Assembly (NCBI GenBank): GCA_030407085.1
Contig: CM059587.1
Span: 41,457,001-41,521,000, forward strand
Source: Trichopria drosophilae
Taxonomy: Eukaryota > Arthropoda > Insecta > Hymenoptera > Diapriidae
Length of the DNA stretch: 64,000 bases
Reading direction: 5' to 3'
In this document: positions 1-10,275 of the stretch, piece by piece
Layout: each line of letters starts with the position of its first letter
How positions within the stretch are numbered: position 1 is the stretch's first letter
Notes under the pieces: model-generated
Told to the model about the DNA's origin: nothing
The model's input: the letters and a program-made list of their open reading frames with translations, nothing else
Databases searched by the model: none
Made by a program: the position numbers and the translations under genes

Positions 1-540
1 TTTAACACGGTTTTATTGACTTGCTGTCTTGTCTGTTTGTCCGGAATCTCCCGATCGATTTTTCTTGTACTTCCTTATGGAACTAAGATTTGAAATTTTA
101 CAAATAGTTTGGAATTGGATGACAATGCAATGTTATGCATTAACATAGTATATAATATAGAGATAACCATCAGAGTAGCCCCCAACACAATAAATGAGTT
201 TGTGAGGTATTTAAAATAATTTCGTAATTGTTGCGGATTATGCTACAATTCTATATCGGTAAATTTTTTCTTTTCTCCATAACAAACCGAACTGTTGATC
301 TAATAAATCGACATCTATATTGACAATACCACAATATAGTAATCACAATTATTCTTTTTTTTTCCGTGTATTATTCCATCCTCTTACATGTCAAAAGATA
401 TTCAAAAAACATACAAAACTATTAAATAGCAAATTATCAATCTATATAGCAGTCAATTTAAAGTTTATATTTTATATAAAAAAAAGTTAGTTCTTCATTT
501 ATTGTAATCATTCATTTCACACTATTTAGTTTTGCCAAAA
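1..540. other. AT-rich stretch without a recognised gene
   Basis: No coding signal is seen. The first 60 bases carry a run of tgtct/tgtc units followed by a less AT-rich patch, which looks like the edge of a dispersed repeat cut by the window border. The rest is A/T-rich filler up to the Penelope-like fragment. Confidence 0.4.
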
Positions 541-568
541 CCAGATATTATCTTGAATAGTAAAGCCG

Positions 569-694
569 TTGGATGAGATCCTGAATGTTGCATCTTCTCT
601 GTATGATAATACGGTTTTCCAATTTAATGGACGGCATTATAAACTAAAATTTGGCACTCCGATGGGTCCCTCTATCTCACCTATATTTACAAAT
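569..694 (+). mobile_element. Penelope-like element reverse-transcriptase fragment, 5' part
   Basis: The translation carries the Penelope-like signature just before the catalytic region: an FQFNG..Y segment, then FGTPMGPSISPIFTN, matching the family pattern of YxQxxGxPMGSPLSPixANL. The frame is open from about 569 to the insertion point of the downstream LINE at 694 and resumes in the same frame at 2857. Only about 42 codons remain on this side, with no start or upstream domain recognised, so this is a dead fragment split by a later insertion. Family assignment rests on the motif alone. Confidence 0.75.
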
Positions 695-2507
695 TTACAA
701 ATTTACAACCGAGGGGTGGATGGAGGCCAATCTATTCATGCTCTTCAAAAAGGGTAACCGAAAGGACCACGAGAATTACCGCGCGATAGCCATAATCAAC
801 GCATTTACGAAACTATTCATGCAGGTGTTTGCGGCGAGATTGGAGAGTTGGCTCCTGTCGTGTGACATACTCCCGGAGGAACAAGCGGGTTTTAGAAGAG
901 GACGCTCGGCGGACAACATTTTCACGTTAAATGCTGCAGTCCAGATTCAGCTCAGGAAAAAATCCTCAAAGTGTTTCGTCCTGTTTGTTGACTTCCGCAG
1001 AGCGTTCGATTCTATTCCTCATACTAAATTGTGGCATAAATTGTATAATATCGGGATTAGTGCTAAATTGATTAGATTGCTCAAGGCCTTTTATGATTCA
1101 GCCAATTCATCAATTGTTTCTGCTACTGGTTCTACAGATCGTGTCAGGGTGACCGAGGGGGTACTCCAGGGAGAAGTTTTGAGCCCTCTGCTCTTCATTT
1201 TATACATATCCGACATCGTGTCCTACTTCCGGGAACAGGGCTTGAGAGGTATTGACTTTACATCTACTTACGACCTCATGATGCTTCTTTTCGCTGATGA
1301 CCTGACGATATTTGCTTATTCGCCTGTTGACTTAAAAGCTAAACTGTCGACGCTTGCGTCATATTGTAATCTAAATGGCCTGAAAGTAAATATAGCCAAG
1401 ACAAAAATTATTATTTTCAGGAGAGGCGGTCCTCTTGACGCTGCTTCTAGAAGATTCTTTTATGACGATCAGCAGGTGGAAGTAGTGAATTCGTATCCTT
1501 ACTTAGGAACAATCGTCTCCTCATCGGCGTGTGGGCTGAAGGCTACTGAAAGTGCTATAGCCAAGACTCGTCAAGCTACGGCGTCAGTCTTGGCTATAAT
1601 GGCTTCAGCTGGATGTGACTCAAGTACTGCCGCCCTGAAACTGTACGGAGCCTCCATTTTAGCCACCTTGCTCTATGCTTCTCCCTGCTGGGCTCTCGGC
1701 CACCTTCGCTCTCTAGAATCTGTTCAGGTAGAATTTTTTAAGAGATGGCTTAAGCTGCCTAAATCGACGCCGCCCTATTTGCTCCGCCTTGCGTTGGGTC
1801 TATACCCAATAGCAGTCGAAATTATACGACGAGCACTAAGCCTAGTTCTCAAATATTTGCGTCAGCCGCCGAATAGTTTGGCGCGCCTAGGTCTGATTAG
1901 GCTGTATGAGCTTGATACGAGAGGATCCGATGGTTCGTCATTGAATTGGCTCTCCCAGTTGAAGTCAGTCCTTGACTCATCTGTTCATCCCAGCCTATGG
2001 GATGACTTCACTTCAGCAAACTGGGAGTCCAATTTAGTGTCGACCTGCGAGGCTTTTGCCACCTTCCAACGCAATCGCGACCTTCAGCGTTACTTCGAGT
2101 CCGAGTCGGTACAGATTCCGGTTTTCAGGCAATTTTCGGATGGCCTGGCCTCCCTTGCGCCGAAACGATGCCAACTTTTGCACTTGCGACTAAAAGTTCA
2201 GTTGAGAACGGCCACTATATTTTCGCGCTCGTTTTGTGTTGGTAATACTTTCTATACCTATAACCCGAATGAACCGTGTTCTGTTTGTAATACGGGTGGG
2301 ATGGAGACCCTCACACACATTCTGTGTGACTGTTCTCATTCCAGCCCCTCAAGATCCAGACTTCGACGTAACACCTTGTTGAAGCACTGTACAGAGGAAA
2401 ATATGGTGGCCTTCTTAATAAATTCTCCCGATCCACGTGTGCTGAAAGTTCTTTTTGGCTTCGTTAGCTCGTGCTTCGCCAGAAGACAATTTCTCCTGGG
2501 AATTTAG
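651..2507 (+). CDS. LINE reverse transcriptase, 5'-truncated
   Basis: This is the RNA-dependent DNA polymerase of a non-LTR retrotransposon. Genuine LINE homology begins near residue 20; the first residues are Penelope-like and target DNA read in another frame. Seen in order are the finger motif NYRAIAIINAFTKLF (about 43-57), QAGFRRGRSADNIF (78-91), catalytic motif A VDFRRAFDSIPH (113-124), a motif-B-like VLQGEVLSPLLF (171-182; this class usually has Q-G-xx-LSP), catalytic FADD (214-217), and the thumb region. A C-terminal C-x2-C...H-x4-C knuckle lies near residues 542-562. There is no stop or frameshift over about 600 codons. The endonuclease and any ORF1 are absent, so this is a truncated copy, not a host gene. 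The nominal start is not a real initiation site. Confidence 0.88.
   Translation: MALRWVPLSHLYLQIYKFTTEGWMEANLFMLFKKGNRKDHENYRAIAIINAFTKLFMQVFAARLESWLLSCDILPEEQAGFRRGRSADNIFTLNAAVQIQLRKKSSKCFVLFVDFRRAFDSIPHTKLWHKLYNIGISAKLIRLLKAFYDSANSSIVSATGSTDRVRVTEGVLQGEVLSPLLFILYISDIVSYFREQGLRGIDFTSTYDLMMLLFADDLTIFAYSPVDLKAKLSTLASYCNLNGLKVNIAKTKIIIFRRGGPLDAASRRFFYDDQQVEVVNSYPYLGTIVSSSACGLKATESAIAKTRQATASVLAIMASAGCDSSTAALKLYGASILATLLYASPCWALGHLRSLESVQVEFFKRWLKLPKSTPPYLLRLALGLYPIAVEIIRRALSLVLKYLRQPPNSLARLGLIRLYELDTRGSDGSSLNWLSQLKSVLDSSVHPSLWDDFTSANWESNLVSTCEAFATFQRNRDLQRYFESESVQIPVFRQFSDGLASLAPKRCQLLHLRLKVQLRTATIFSRSFCVGNTFYTYNPNEPCSVCNTGGMETLTHILCDCSHSSPSRSRLRRNTLLKHCTEENMVAFLINSPDPRVLKVLFGFVSSCFARRQFLLGI
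681..694 (+). repeat. Target-site duplication, left copy
   Basis: ctatatttacaaat occurs here and again, base for base, at 2843-2856, bracketing the LINE. It is part of the Penelope-like coding sequence, so it marks the LINE's integration site. Confidence 0.85.
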
Positions 2508-2842
2508 GGCAGCGACGCTTATCATCTGTAACGGGGACAGGTTTAGCGCCACCTAGCGAGGTTTTGTGGTTTGTATTTTGTATTTTGCGTTTATTTATTT
2601 ATAGTGCGAGGTCTAACTCTTTTTAGTTTTTATGCGGTTCAAGTATGCGTGAGCTTCTTTTATGTATTTTTATTGCCTGTTTTTTTTTGCGCATTTATTT
2701 ATTTATTTATTTATGTATTTATTGTGTCAGCGTAGCGCTTTTGTTTTTTTTGTATATACTTTTGTATACGAAGCGGTGCACTCCACCCAAAAGAATTCTT
2801 CTGTAATTCACATATGGGTTTAAATATATACTACTACTACTA
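695..2842 (+). mobile_element. 5'-truncated LINE (non-LTR retrotransposon) inserted in a Penelope-like element
   Basis: A LINE copy of about 2.15 kb lies between two identical 14-bp target duplications. It starts abruptly inside the reverse-transcriptase domain with no endonuclease domain or 5' UTR, as expected from incomplete target-primed reverse transcription. The coding frame runs to 2507, followed by about 320 bp of T-rich 3' UTR with an (attt)n run near 2697-2713, and the element ends in a short tac/act triplet repeat at 2829-2842 instead of poly(A). The open frame and perfect duplication indicate a young insertion. It cannot be autonomous as it stands. I do not assign a clade. Confidence 0.88.
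2829..2842 (+). repeat. LINE 3' tail microsatellite (tac)n
   Basis: A short run of tac/act triplets ends exactly at the right target duplication. Several LINE clades end in short tandem repeats instead of poly(A). Confidence 0.7.
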
Positions 2843-2856
2843 CTATATTTACAAAT
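2843..2856 (+). repeat. Target-site duplication, right copy
   Basis: Identical over 14 bases to 681-694. The Penelope-like reading frame resumes immediately after it. Confidence 0.85.
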
Positions 2857-2935
2857 ATGGTGCTATGTGATCTTGAAACTAATTGTCTAAGTAACTTATC
2901 TTAGTTTTTACTACAAGTATGTGAAAACAAAAATT
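2857..2935 (+). pseudogene. Penelope-like element fragment, 3' continuation
   Basis: Directly after the duplicated target site the frame interrupted at 694 continues as MVLCDLETNCLSNLS and then a stop. A one-base frame change then gives FYYKYV. This matches the Penelope-like order of NLxMExLE, then FFYRYVDD, where the last part carries catalytic aspartates. The aspartates are not preserved here. Beyond 2935 no further Penelope-like similarity is evident, so the element was already decaying. Confidence 0.6.
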
Positions 2936-4250
2936 AGGCGATATCTACGACAATTTTTCTTTCTTTTTTCTTTCCTCTCTTATTCGGAATCCATTTCTCA
3001 TATTCACCCTTTGACTGCCGATGACGAAGATCTTCATTTTCGTCATTTCAGATTTTTCCCAGACTGCCGGAAACACGCAAATCTTCGTCATGATATAAAT
3101 TAGACTAACAAATTTAGATATTTATGTGAATTGAAATCAAATCCATTTCTAGACAGTCTAAGGTGTAGTGAATACACTTTTTTTATTTATATTTTTTTTA
3201 TTTAGTTTTCTATTTGTTTTTTATATTCTTTATTTATATTGGTCGTGCAAAACAAATGTTATATAATAACGTGGATTTAAAAACATGGAATATAGTAATC
3301 AAGAAATCATAATTTATGGTAGCCCACGAAACAAGAACTTCCATATTGAACAATGTCTCAATTTTGACACTTTTTTCGAACGTCTTTTCGAATACCCTTC
3401 TCATATCAGTTAACGCATCCTTCTGTTGGATATTTACGCTTTGAAGTGGAAGGAATTTTCGTAATGACGTGTTGTGGGCGACGTGAAGGTGCCGCAACGC
3501 CATGTTGAATCGGCCATTTTGAATTTCCAAAATCTGACTCCTTATTCGAAACCGGCGACCCAAAAAAACATACTTATATCAAGTATTACTAAAATCCAAC
3601 ATTTTTTTTGCATTTTGAGTACTTTCTTTGAAATTATAGCCGAGTTAAGGGATTAAGGGAAATACAAATACGTCATAAGCCCGTAATTTTAATGTTTATT
3701 CGATAATATAAAAACCTACTTAAATTTTAATTTTATTGACTAGTAAAAGATTCTGTTAAAAATTAAACTTTACCCGCAATTTTAAATAATCTTTCGTGTG
3801 GATTTGTTATTACGTCACATATTGAAAAAAATTTTGTTTTTTATTAAATTACCATTCATTTTAGGAAAATAGTACAAAATAACAATAATCAACGGCCTAA
3901 ATTCTGATTTACCTCTTCCCTTAAAACAGATAATATTTATAATATTAAAGGAAAAAATAAACAAAAAAGCAGTTCGGCTTATACTATCAGTATTTAATAC
4001 TGGGAATCCCCGCGATTTATGATGCTTCAGTTGGTAACGGACTGTTCGAGAGTTCCATGTTCCCCATTGACAAAGCAGTGTTTTCTACACAAATTACCGA
4101 CCATGCGTGATTCGTGATGTAACGCGTGCGCCATCTCTTGTATTATTACTTAAACGTTAGAAAGCCCTAATGGGAGTCTATAGTATCCAACCGATAAGGT
4201 TGTAATCTTGCGTGAAGAAAATGAAAATTATATGTACATATTTCCAAAAC
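2936..4250. other. Intergenic; dispersed-repeat fragment
   Basis: No gene is recognised. Around 3470-3580 lies text of the palindromic repeat family found elsewhere: ccattttgaatttccaaaatc and cggcgacccaaaaaaacata, the reverse complement of the gggtcgctga motif. The remainder is A/T-rich with homopolymer runs. Confidence 0.4.
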
Positions 4251-4269
4251 TATAATAATGAGTTTATCA

Positions 4270-4560
4270 GCTGTATCAATAACCTCTAGATCTAAGTTTC
4301 TAGAAAAACTAAAAATTCCACCCATAACCCTTATTTTTCCACTTCTCTACTCTACTTCAAACCTTATTATTCAACCCTTTAGGATGTTTTAAAATGAAAA
4401 CTGAGTTTAGAAATAGAATCAACAATATCAAGAACCCCTAAATCTAAGTTTCTAGAAAAACTGAAAATGTCACCCCAACCCTTATTTTGCACCCCTTTAG
4501 GATGCTGCAAAGTGGAAACTGAGCTTGGAAATGAAATCAGGAGTACAAAAGAACTCATAG
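4270..4560. repeat. Degenerate tandem repeat, about 150-bp unit, two copies
   Basis: Two consecutive blocks share taaatctaagtttctagaaa-like text, then an accc.taaccctta stretch, then ctttaggatg and a block related to aaactgagcttggaaatg. The first covers about 4270-4424 and the second about 4425-4560. Divergence is substantial. Confidence 0.55.
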
Positions 4561-4692
4561 AAACAGATTTCAAGTATTTTAGTGGATTATTCGCTTCTAC
4601 TAGAATTCGCATGAAAAGTGGAAAATGTTGCGCCGGTTAAGCTGTTAATTCTACACGTTATTGAAAGGGAAAAAATCAGTTCTTTTTTTTTC

Positions 4693-5290
4693 AAGGCTCC
4701 GTATCGAACACAATGCAAGATATGATAAGCGTGCATTTAAACTCTTTTGTAGAGCACGAAATTTCGTACAATAAAGTTATTGAGAGTCCTAGTCTAAAGT
4801 TAGTAGGTTACCCATGAGCAACATTCAAAGTTATAGTAAAAATCATTACGGTTTTATAAATTCCAATGTTAGTTTTTTTAGATTCAAATCACTCGATCCC
4901 TACTCCTTACCTTTCTTTAGAGATACACAAAAAAACATTTTCCGTGAAATTCACTGAGGTCCAAAGCTGTTTTGGCCCAAATCTCCCATGTTAAAAAATA
5001 TTACTTTATACATAAGTGTACTTTTATTATATATTATGAATGTTTCTGAATATTTTTTAGATAACCTAGTTATGTATTGATTTATTATATGAATAATTCT
5101 AAATGTCAGTGTAAGTGAAACAATCTATTATTTTTTCATGTTAAGGCTTCGGTATCGAAAACAGTGCAAAGTACGATACAAATGCACTGAAAATTGTTTG
5201 TAGAGCACGAAATTTCTTTTAAAAAGGTCAGTGAGTGCCCTAGTCTAAAGTTAGCCGAGACTAACATTGGAATTTATAAAACTGGACATT
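4693..5290. repeat. Two diverged direct copies plus a 23-bp perfect inverted pair
   Basis: Blocks at about 4693-4812 and 5143-5256 share ggct.cg.tatcgaa, tgtagagcacgaaatt and cctagtctaaagttag in direct orientation. In addition 4851-4873 and 5260-5282 are perfect 23-bp reverse complements. A third, inverted family member lies at about 45110-45322. This is a non-coding dispersed repeat, possibly a rearranged foldback element. Confidence 0.6.
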
Positions 5291-7529
5291 GGACCAACTC
5301 AAATTACTATTAAATAGCGTTAAGATACCCAATAAATGAAAAAGAATTGAAATATACTAAATGTAATTCATACTTCAGATTCTGAATTGAGTTTCTTGAT
5401 TTTCTGCAAATCTTTTCTATTCTCAATTTCTTTAAATTTGTTGCAAGGAATCGGATACTTAATGTTTGAATTCTTGTCAATACATGCAGTTATGACGGCC
5501 TTTCTCTATTTATCCCAACATTCTTTGCTATGTGAATATTCAACATCATTTCAATTCTCTGCTGAATTAAGAACTGAATAAAAGCACTCTTGAATTATTA
5601 TGAATTCCAAAAAGCAGATACTCACGTCAATGCCACTTATAGAATTCAGAAGATTACATCTGTATGCTAATTAATCATTAAGTTTATTAAATTAATTAAA
5701 AATGTCAATATTCCAGATTATTCATGCACGATAAATTATTCTGCGCGATAACAGGTCAATAACATTTTTGCTCCCAAATCAGATTATGTTTTTCGGTTGA
5801 TTATATTCAAGGTTATTTAAACTCGACGGTTTCAAAGCGGTGAAATCACATCTTTAAGTAGTTCTGTCACGACAGAATTTTGTGGCATCCTGATCTAAAT
5901 TTGCGACTAAAATCCTAACGCTGAGACGTCACAATTTCGAATCAACTTAAATGTGTGCACAATATAAAAATGTTTTTACATCTGCTTTTTTAAATTTTCC
6001 AAAAAATACAAATCTGAAATATCCGCTGGCGATTGCTACCCCTTGAAAATTGCTTTAAACATGTAAAAAAACACAAGTTGAAATAACTATTAAATTCATT
6101 TTTATTTGACCTATATAGCACACTTTTTTACAACTTTTATTTCATTTTACAAATCTTGTATTCTTGCTCTACATGCTTTCAACAATTTTTCAAATGGAGA
6201 GCAAGATGTAAGAGGATATTTTAGAAAGTTGATTTTAGTTACTGTTCAGTATAATATTGGAAAACTTACAAAGACGTAAGATACTTAGACTCCGGGATAT
6301 AGTATGTTTGGGAAAATGTTTAATAACATTTCGAAGAATTTAATTTTCACTAATAATGACATTGTTGAAATTATTGTTATCCTTGAAACAAAAATTGTGT
6401 TTCTCAAAAATAATTTGTTAAACAACTTTTGTTAATGGCTCAAACGTTCTGCTTATCGCCAGTCAAACTATTTTGCTGTCAACAGTCCATTTTAAAGGCT
6501 GTATTTCAACCTGACCGATGTTGTTCGTATGGTATTTGGATGCTGAGTTAGAAATAAAGAGACACAGCCGATTAAACAGAATAAACTTTCTTGCGATTTA
6601 GTACAGCAAAACGCAATAGGGGCATTATATATTTTCGCATCCACCCTAAATACGCAAAGTTTCTCAATCGTCGTAAAATGCTTATAATCGATTCACCTAT
6701 TGATACTAAAGCTTTGGTGAAAATGATAAGACACCCATGTTCACGCGGTTGCCTAGTAGCAAGGGTTCAAGTTTCTACGGTCAAGCTTCAGGAGAAATTT
6801 AGAAATTTTAAAAAGTCAGGGATGATTTAGAAAGAATTTTTTGCGCACCTTAAGAATACATCATCAATATATAATCAAATTGAAAATTACATCCATTTTT
6901 TTTAAAGTTAATGTTAAAAGTTGTTTTGTTTAGGATATGCACCTCCGATTTGAATTAAAGAAATTGTATAAAAGGATCCCTTCTGAACAAAGAAGTATTG
7001 GACGTCCAAGATGGATAGAGCAATAGTTTTCGAGTTAAAATTGTTCCGCCGGAGTTGAATATGTTGTGAAATTTGTAATTAAATGTTTTCATTCCTCATT
7101 TTTGAAATTTATGTTGTGGACAACTTATATTGTATTCACTTATTATGGAATCTCCAAACTTAAAAACTTTGGACTGTGCGATTTATGCCCCAGCAATTAA
7201 TTTCAATAAATTGCAATCCATTTTTGTTTATTGGGGAATTAAAATGTTAATTAAAAGAATACATATATCACACAGATTTGAGTGATTTTTCCATTATACA
7301 AAGGAGTCCGACCAAAATTTTTAATCCCAAATCTACCGTAAGATCTTTAATATATTATATCCTTAAACGTATTAATGAAAAAAGAATCATGGAAGAGAGA
7401 AAAAAGGAATTTGGATTAAAAAATAATAATTTAAATATTATACTTCAAAACAAACCTGATTTTAAATTCATTTTCCCTGAAAACCTAATAACATTAAATA
7501 TTACAATTCGTTGTTTATGTGAAATACCC
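5291..7529. other. AT-rich intergenic stretch
   Basis: Only short chance frames are seen, with no recognisable protein. The sequence is A/T-rich with homopolymer runs. Confidence 0.4.
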
Positions 7530-8468
7530 TAATTATTTATTTATTTATGTAAGATATATATGGCTACGCAAGTAGCCATTTTTATACAAAACAGTTAACA
7601 ATGGTAAAGACAGATTTAAACAATATTAATTTCCAAATTTAAATTGAGATTAAGGAAGAGAGTATAGGTATAAAAGTAATAATAAATAATAACAGTTATA
7701 AAAATATCACAATAAAAATAATAATAATACTAGAGTTAATAACATTACGGTCTATCATCATACTTCAGATTGGAAATTGAAAAATGACGAAAATTAGGTT
7801 CGGAGAGGTTACGGAAAGAAATCGGAAGCTTATTCTATTCGCATCTAAGTCGGGATAAGGCAGAATGGAATTCAAAACAGGATTTATGGGTAACCTCAGC
7901 GAGAACCCATGGATTTCGTTGACTTTAAGATTGTTCACGCATTCTGAAACTATCGACCAACATGAACAATTGCAGTTTCCTGAAATAATGTTTCTTGCCA
8001 CAAAAATATCAATTCGTTGATGAATGGACCGTATATAGTAGGCAGGCTAAACGTCACTGAGAGCTATGAATAATCATGGTCCAAAAATGACATTGGGGAG
8101 CCGGTCTTATAAGATAAATATCGAATAAACATGTGTTGTACGGACTGGACTAATATATATATTAACATGAAGGGACCAAATAGTGGAACAATAAAATAGG
8201 CAAGGCAAAACTATAGACTTGTAAAGATAAATGAACGCATTAATATTAGTGAAGTCACGTGTAGATCTACATAAAAAACCCAGTATTGAATATGCTTTGG
8301 AGGTAATCTGCTCTTGGCGTTTAATGAACTTAAAAGATTTAGCCATAACCACGCCTAAGTCTTTAATAAAATCCACCGATTCAATTGTAGGATTTGCATT
8401 AATTTACATTCAAATGAAGTTTATTAACACACGACCATTGAGAAATCGAATGCAAGTCACGCTGTAAT

Positions 8469-8786
8469 TTAGAGGCATCGAATGAAGAAAAATGTATAAA
8501 AGACAGGCCCTAAATGAGATCCTTGTGGAACGCCAGAACATACTACAAAAGGATCAGATAAACCATTCTTTAAACGAACTATTTGTTTTCTATTGGTAAA
8601 ATAAGAAGAAAACCACAGAAGCAGGCAAACATCCACTCCTAATTTATGTAACTTATTTAGAACGAAATCGTGATCGATGGTATCAAAAGCCTGGGCGAAA
8701 TCCGAATAAATTACGCCCATTTGAATATCTTTTTCAAGGCCTCGAGATATTGTATCACTAAAACAATTCATTATAATTAATATCAA
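8469..8786 (-). pseudogene. Reverse-transcriptase core of the antisense LINE relic
   Basis: This 105-codon block holds catalytic motif A (YSDFAQAFDTIDHD, about residues 27-40), the following helix region WFSSYFTNRKQIVRLKNG, and the motif-B stretch VCSGVPQGSHLGP. The frame is then lost before FADD. It is continuous with the upstream block at 8877-9062 and the downstream block at 8107-8376 in the normal order of a LINE reverse transcriptase. The element has frameshifts and missing segments and cannot make an enzyme. Confidence 0.8.
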
Positions 8787-8876
8787 GCTAACAACATAAC
8801 AGTAGTTTTATTAGTAGTAAGTAAAGTAGCAAGTAGTAAGTCCTTTATAAACAATTATGTAAGTCACCCATTGTGT

Positions 8877-9062
8877 TTATCCCAGTGTTTTCTTAAATAA
8901 ATCTGAATCTAAATGTAGATTTGTAAGCGTAGATCTACCTTTGGCAAAACCGTGTTGCTGCGGGATGATTATATGAGCAAAAGCCTTGGACATTTTCTGA
9001 GCTAAAATCGAATCCAAAAGTTTAGCGAAAACACGCAGTACAGAAATAGGCCTATAGTTCAT
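8877..9062 (-). pseudogene. Reverse-transcriptase finger region of the antisense LINE relic
   Basis: The block opens with NYRPISVLRVFAKLLDSILA and continues to a QHGFAKGRSTLTNL segment, the fingers motifs that precede motif A in jockey/CR1-type LINEs. Upstream, after a frameshift, text like GIFPSIWKQSF continues the similarity to about 9360. Confidence 0.8.
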
Positions 9063-9363
9063 AATATCTGCTACATCGCCAACATTATGTATCGGGGAAT
9101 AAAGGACTGTTTCCAGATGGAGGGAAAAATGCCAGACGCATTTGATTGGTTAAACACAAAACATAAAGGAGTGATGAACGGAATTGAGCTTGTTTTTTAT
9201 AAAAGCGGAAGGTTCAAGGTCAGGTCCAAAGCTTAGGGAATCCTTTAGTCGAAGGATTGCAGAAAGAACATCCGTAGAAGAAACGACAAAATTCGTTAAT
9301 AAGTTATCTTGAGTCAATCTGGTCAGGTTTGAATAATTAAAATCACTAGAAACTGTATATTAA

Positions 9364-9959
9364 CCGCTTTGAAATGCTGTGCAAATTAATTGGGTACACT
9401 TAATTTACCCGATGATGTAAGATCACCAAGGAACATCTTCTGTGGTAGATCCTTAGTACATTTCATTACAATATAATGTAACTCGACGGTTTTAACACAG
9501 TGCATTCATTACTTACGGTTGTAATGCATAATTTTTTATACTTATTTAAAAACGAACGAAAAATACAAAAAATGAAATCATTTTATAATTTGGACACTGA
9601 CTTTTTATTAGTGTCTTTCGGTAGAATTTTGAAAGATTTATTACACTATTAATTTAACTGAGAGCGACGATAATAAATTTACATTCCTGAATGGAATTCG
9701 TAGGAATTGAGTTTACAAACAATTGTATAATATAGACGTAGAATTCGACTATTATTTAAATAAAGAATAAGCTGAAGTAATATAAACATGTAATCGAGTA
9801 TAATTTGTTCAAAACAATGATTGAATCGTTTTGGTACATTTTTATGTTACTTGGTAAACCTGGTATGTTTACTATTTCGCAGTAATTTTTCAAGGGGGTA
9901 GCAACTTTATATTTTTTAGAAACTTGATTTTTGCTAGTGTTTCGGAAAAAAGTGATGCA
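9364..9959. other. AT-rich intergenic stretch
   Basis: Nothing recognisable. The antisense LINE relic ends about 9363 at an in-frame stop on its reading strand. Confidence 0.35.
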
Positions 9960-9967
9960 TTAGTTCA

Positions 9968-10275
9968 TGGTGCAACTAGGAAGCGAAATAGATGTTTGTT
10001 GACGTGCGCGGTCTTGACGCCCGAGCAAAGCGCGTGCAGCGATTCGCAAGAGTATGCAAACATCTGTTCTCTCTTGTTGCAGATACTATTATTGTTATAC
10101 GAGAGCGCGCTAGTTTACTCCCGCGATGTAGGAAGCAAAATAGTATTTTGTTCTCTGAGTGTGAGAACAGTAGATTGTGCAACTAGGGAGCAAAATAGGT
10201 GTTTCCCGATGAGTGCGAGTTTGACGCTCGAGCGAAGCGAGCAAAATAGTGTGAGAAAAATAATTTTTACAGGGG
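9968..10275. repeat. GC-richer two-copy repeat
   Basis: Two related blocks about 207 bp apart start gtgcaactaggaagcgaaat (about 9970) and gtgcaactagggagcaaaat (about 10177), each followed by a gacgc(c/t)cgagc(a/g)aagcg segment. Three overlapping short frames run through it on both strands, as expected of a GC-richer repeat and not of a gene. Related text, inverted, lies at 37.08-37.27 kb. Confidence 0.6.

Larger units (their letters stand above)
7530..9363 (-). mobile_element. Decayed LINE relic, antisense
   Basis: Read on the minus strand this is a 5'-truncated non-LTR element of about 1.8 kb. From its 5' side, with interruptions, the translation gives SLSFGPDLEPSAFIK (near 9200-9245), ASGIFPSIWKQSF (near 9100-9145), MNYRPISVLRVFAKLLDSIL (from 9062), QQHGFAKGRST, catalytic motif A YSDFAQAFDTIDHD (near 8690), GVPQGSHLGP (near 8510) and a tail containing YKSIVLPCLFY (near 8200). 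The order matches jockey/CR1-type reverse transcriptases. The FADD core is lost between the blocks. The 3' end carries an ataaa-rich tail next to 7530-7545. At least three frame breaks make it non-functional. Confidence 0.8.
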
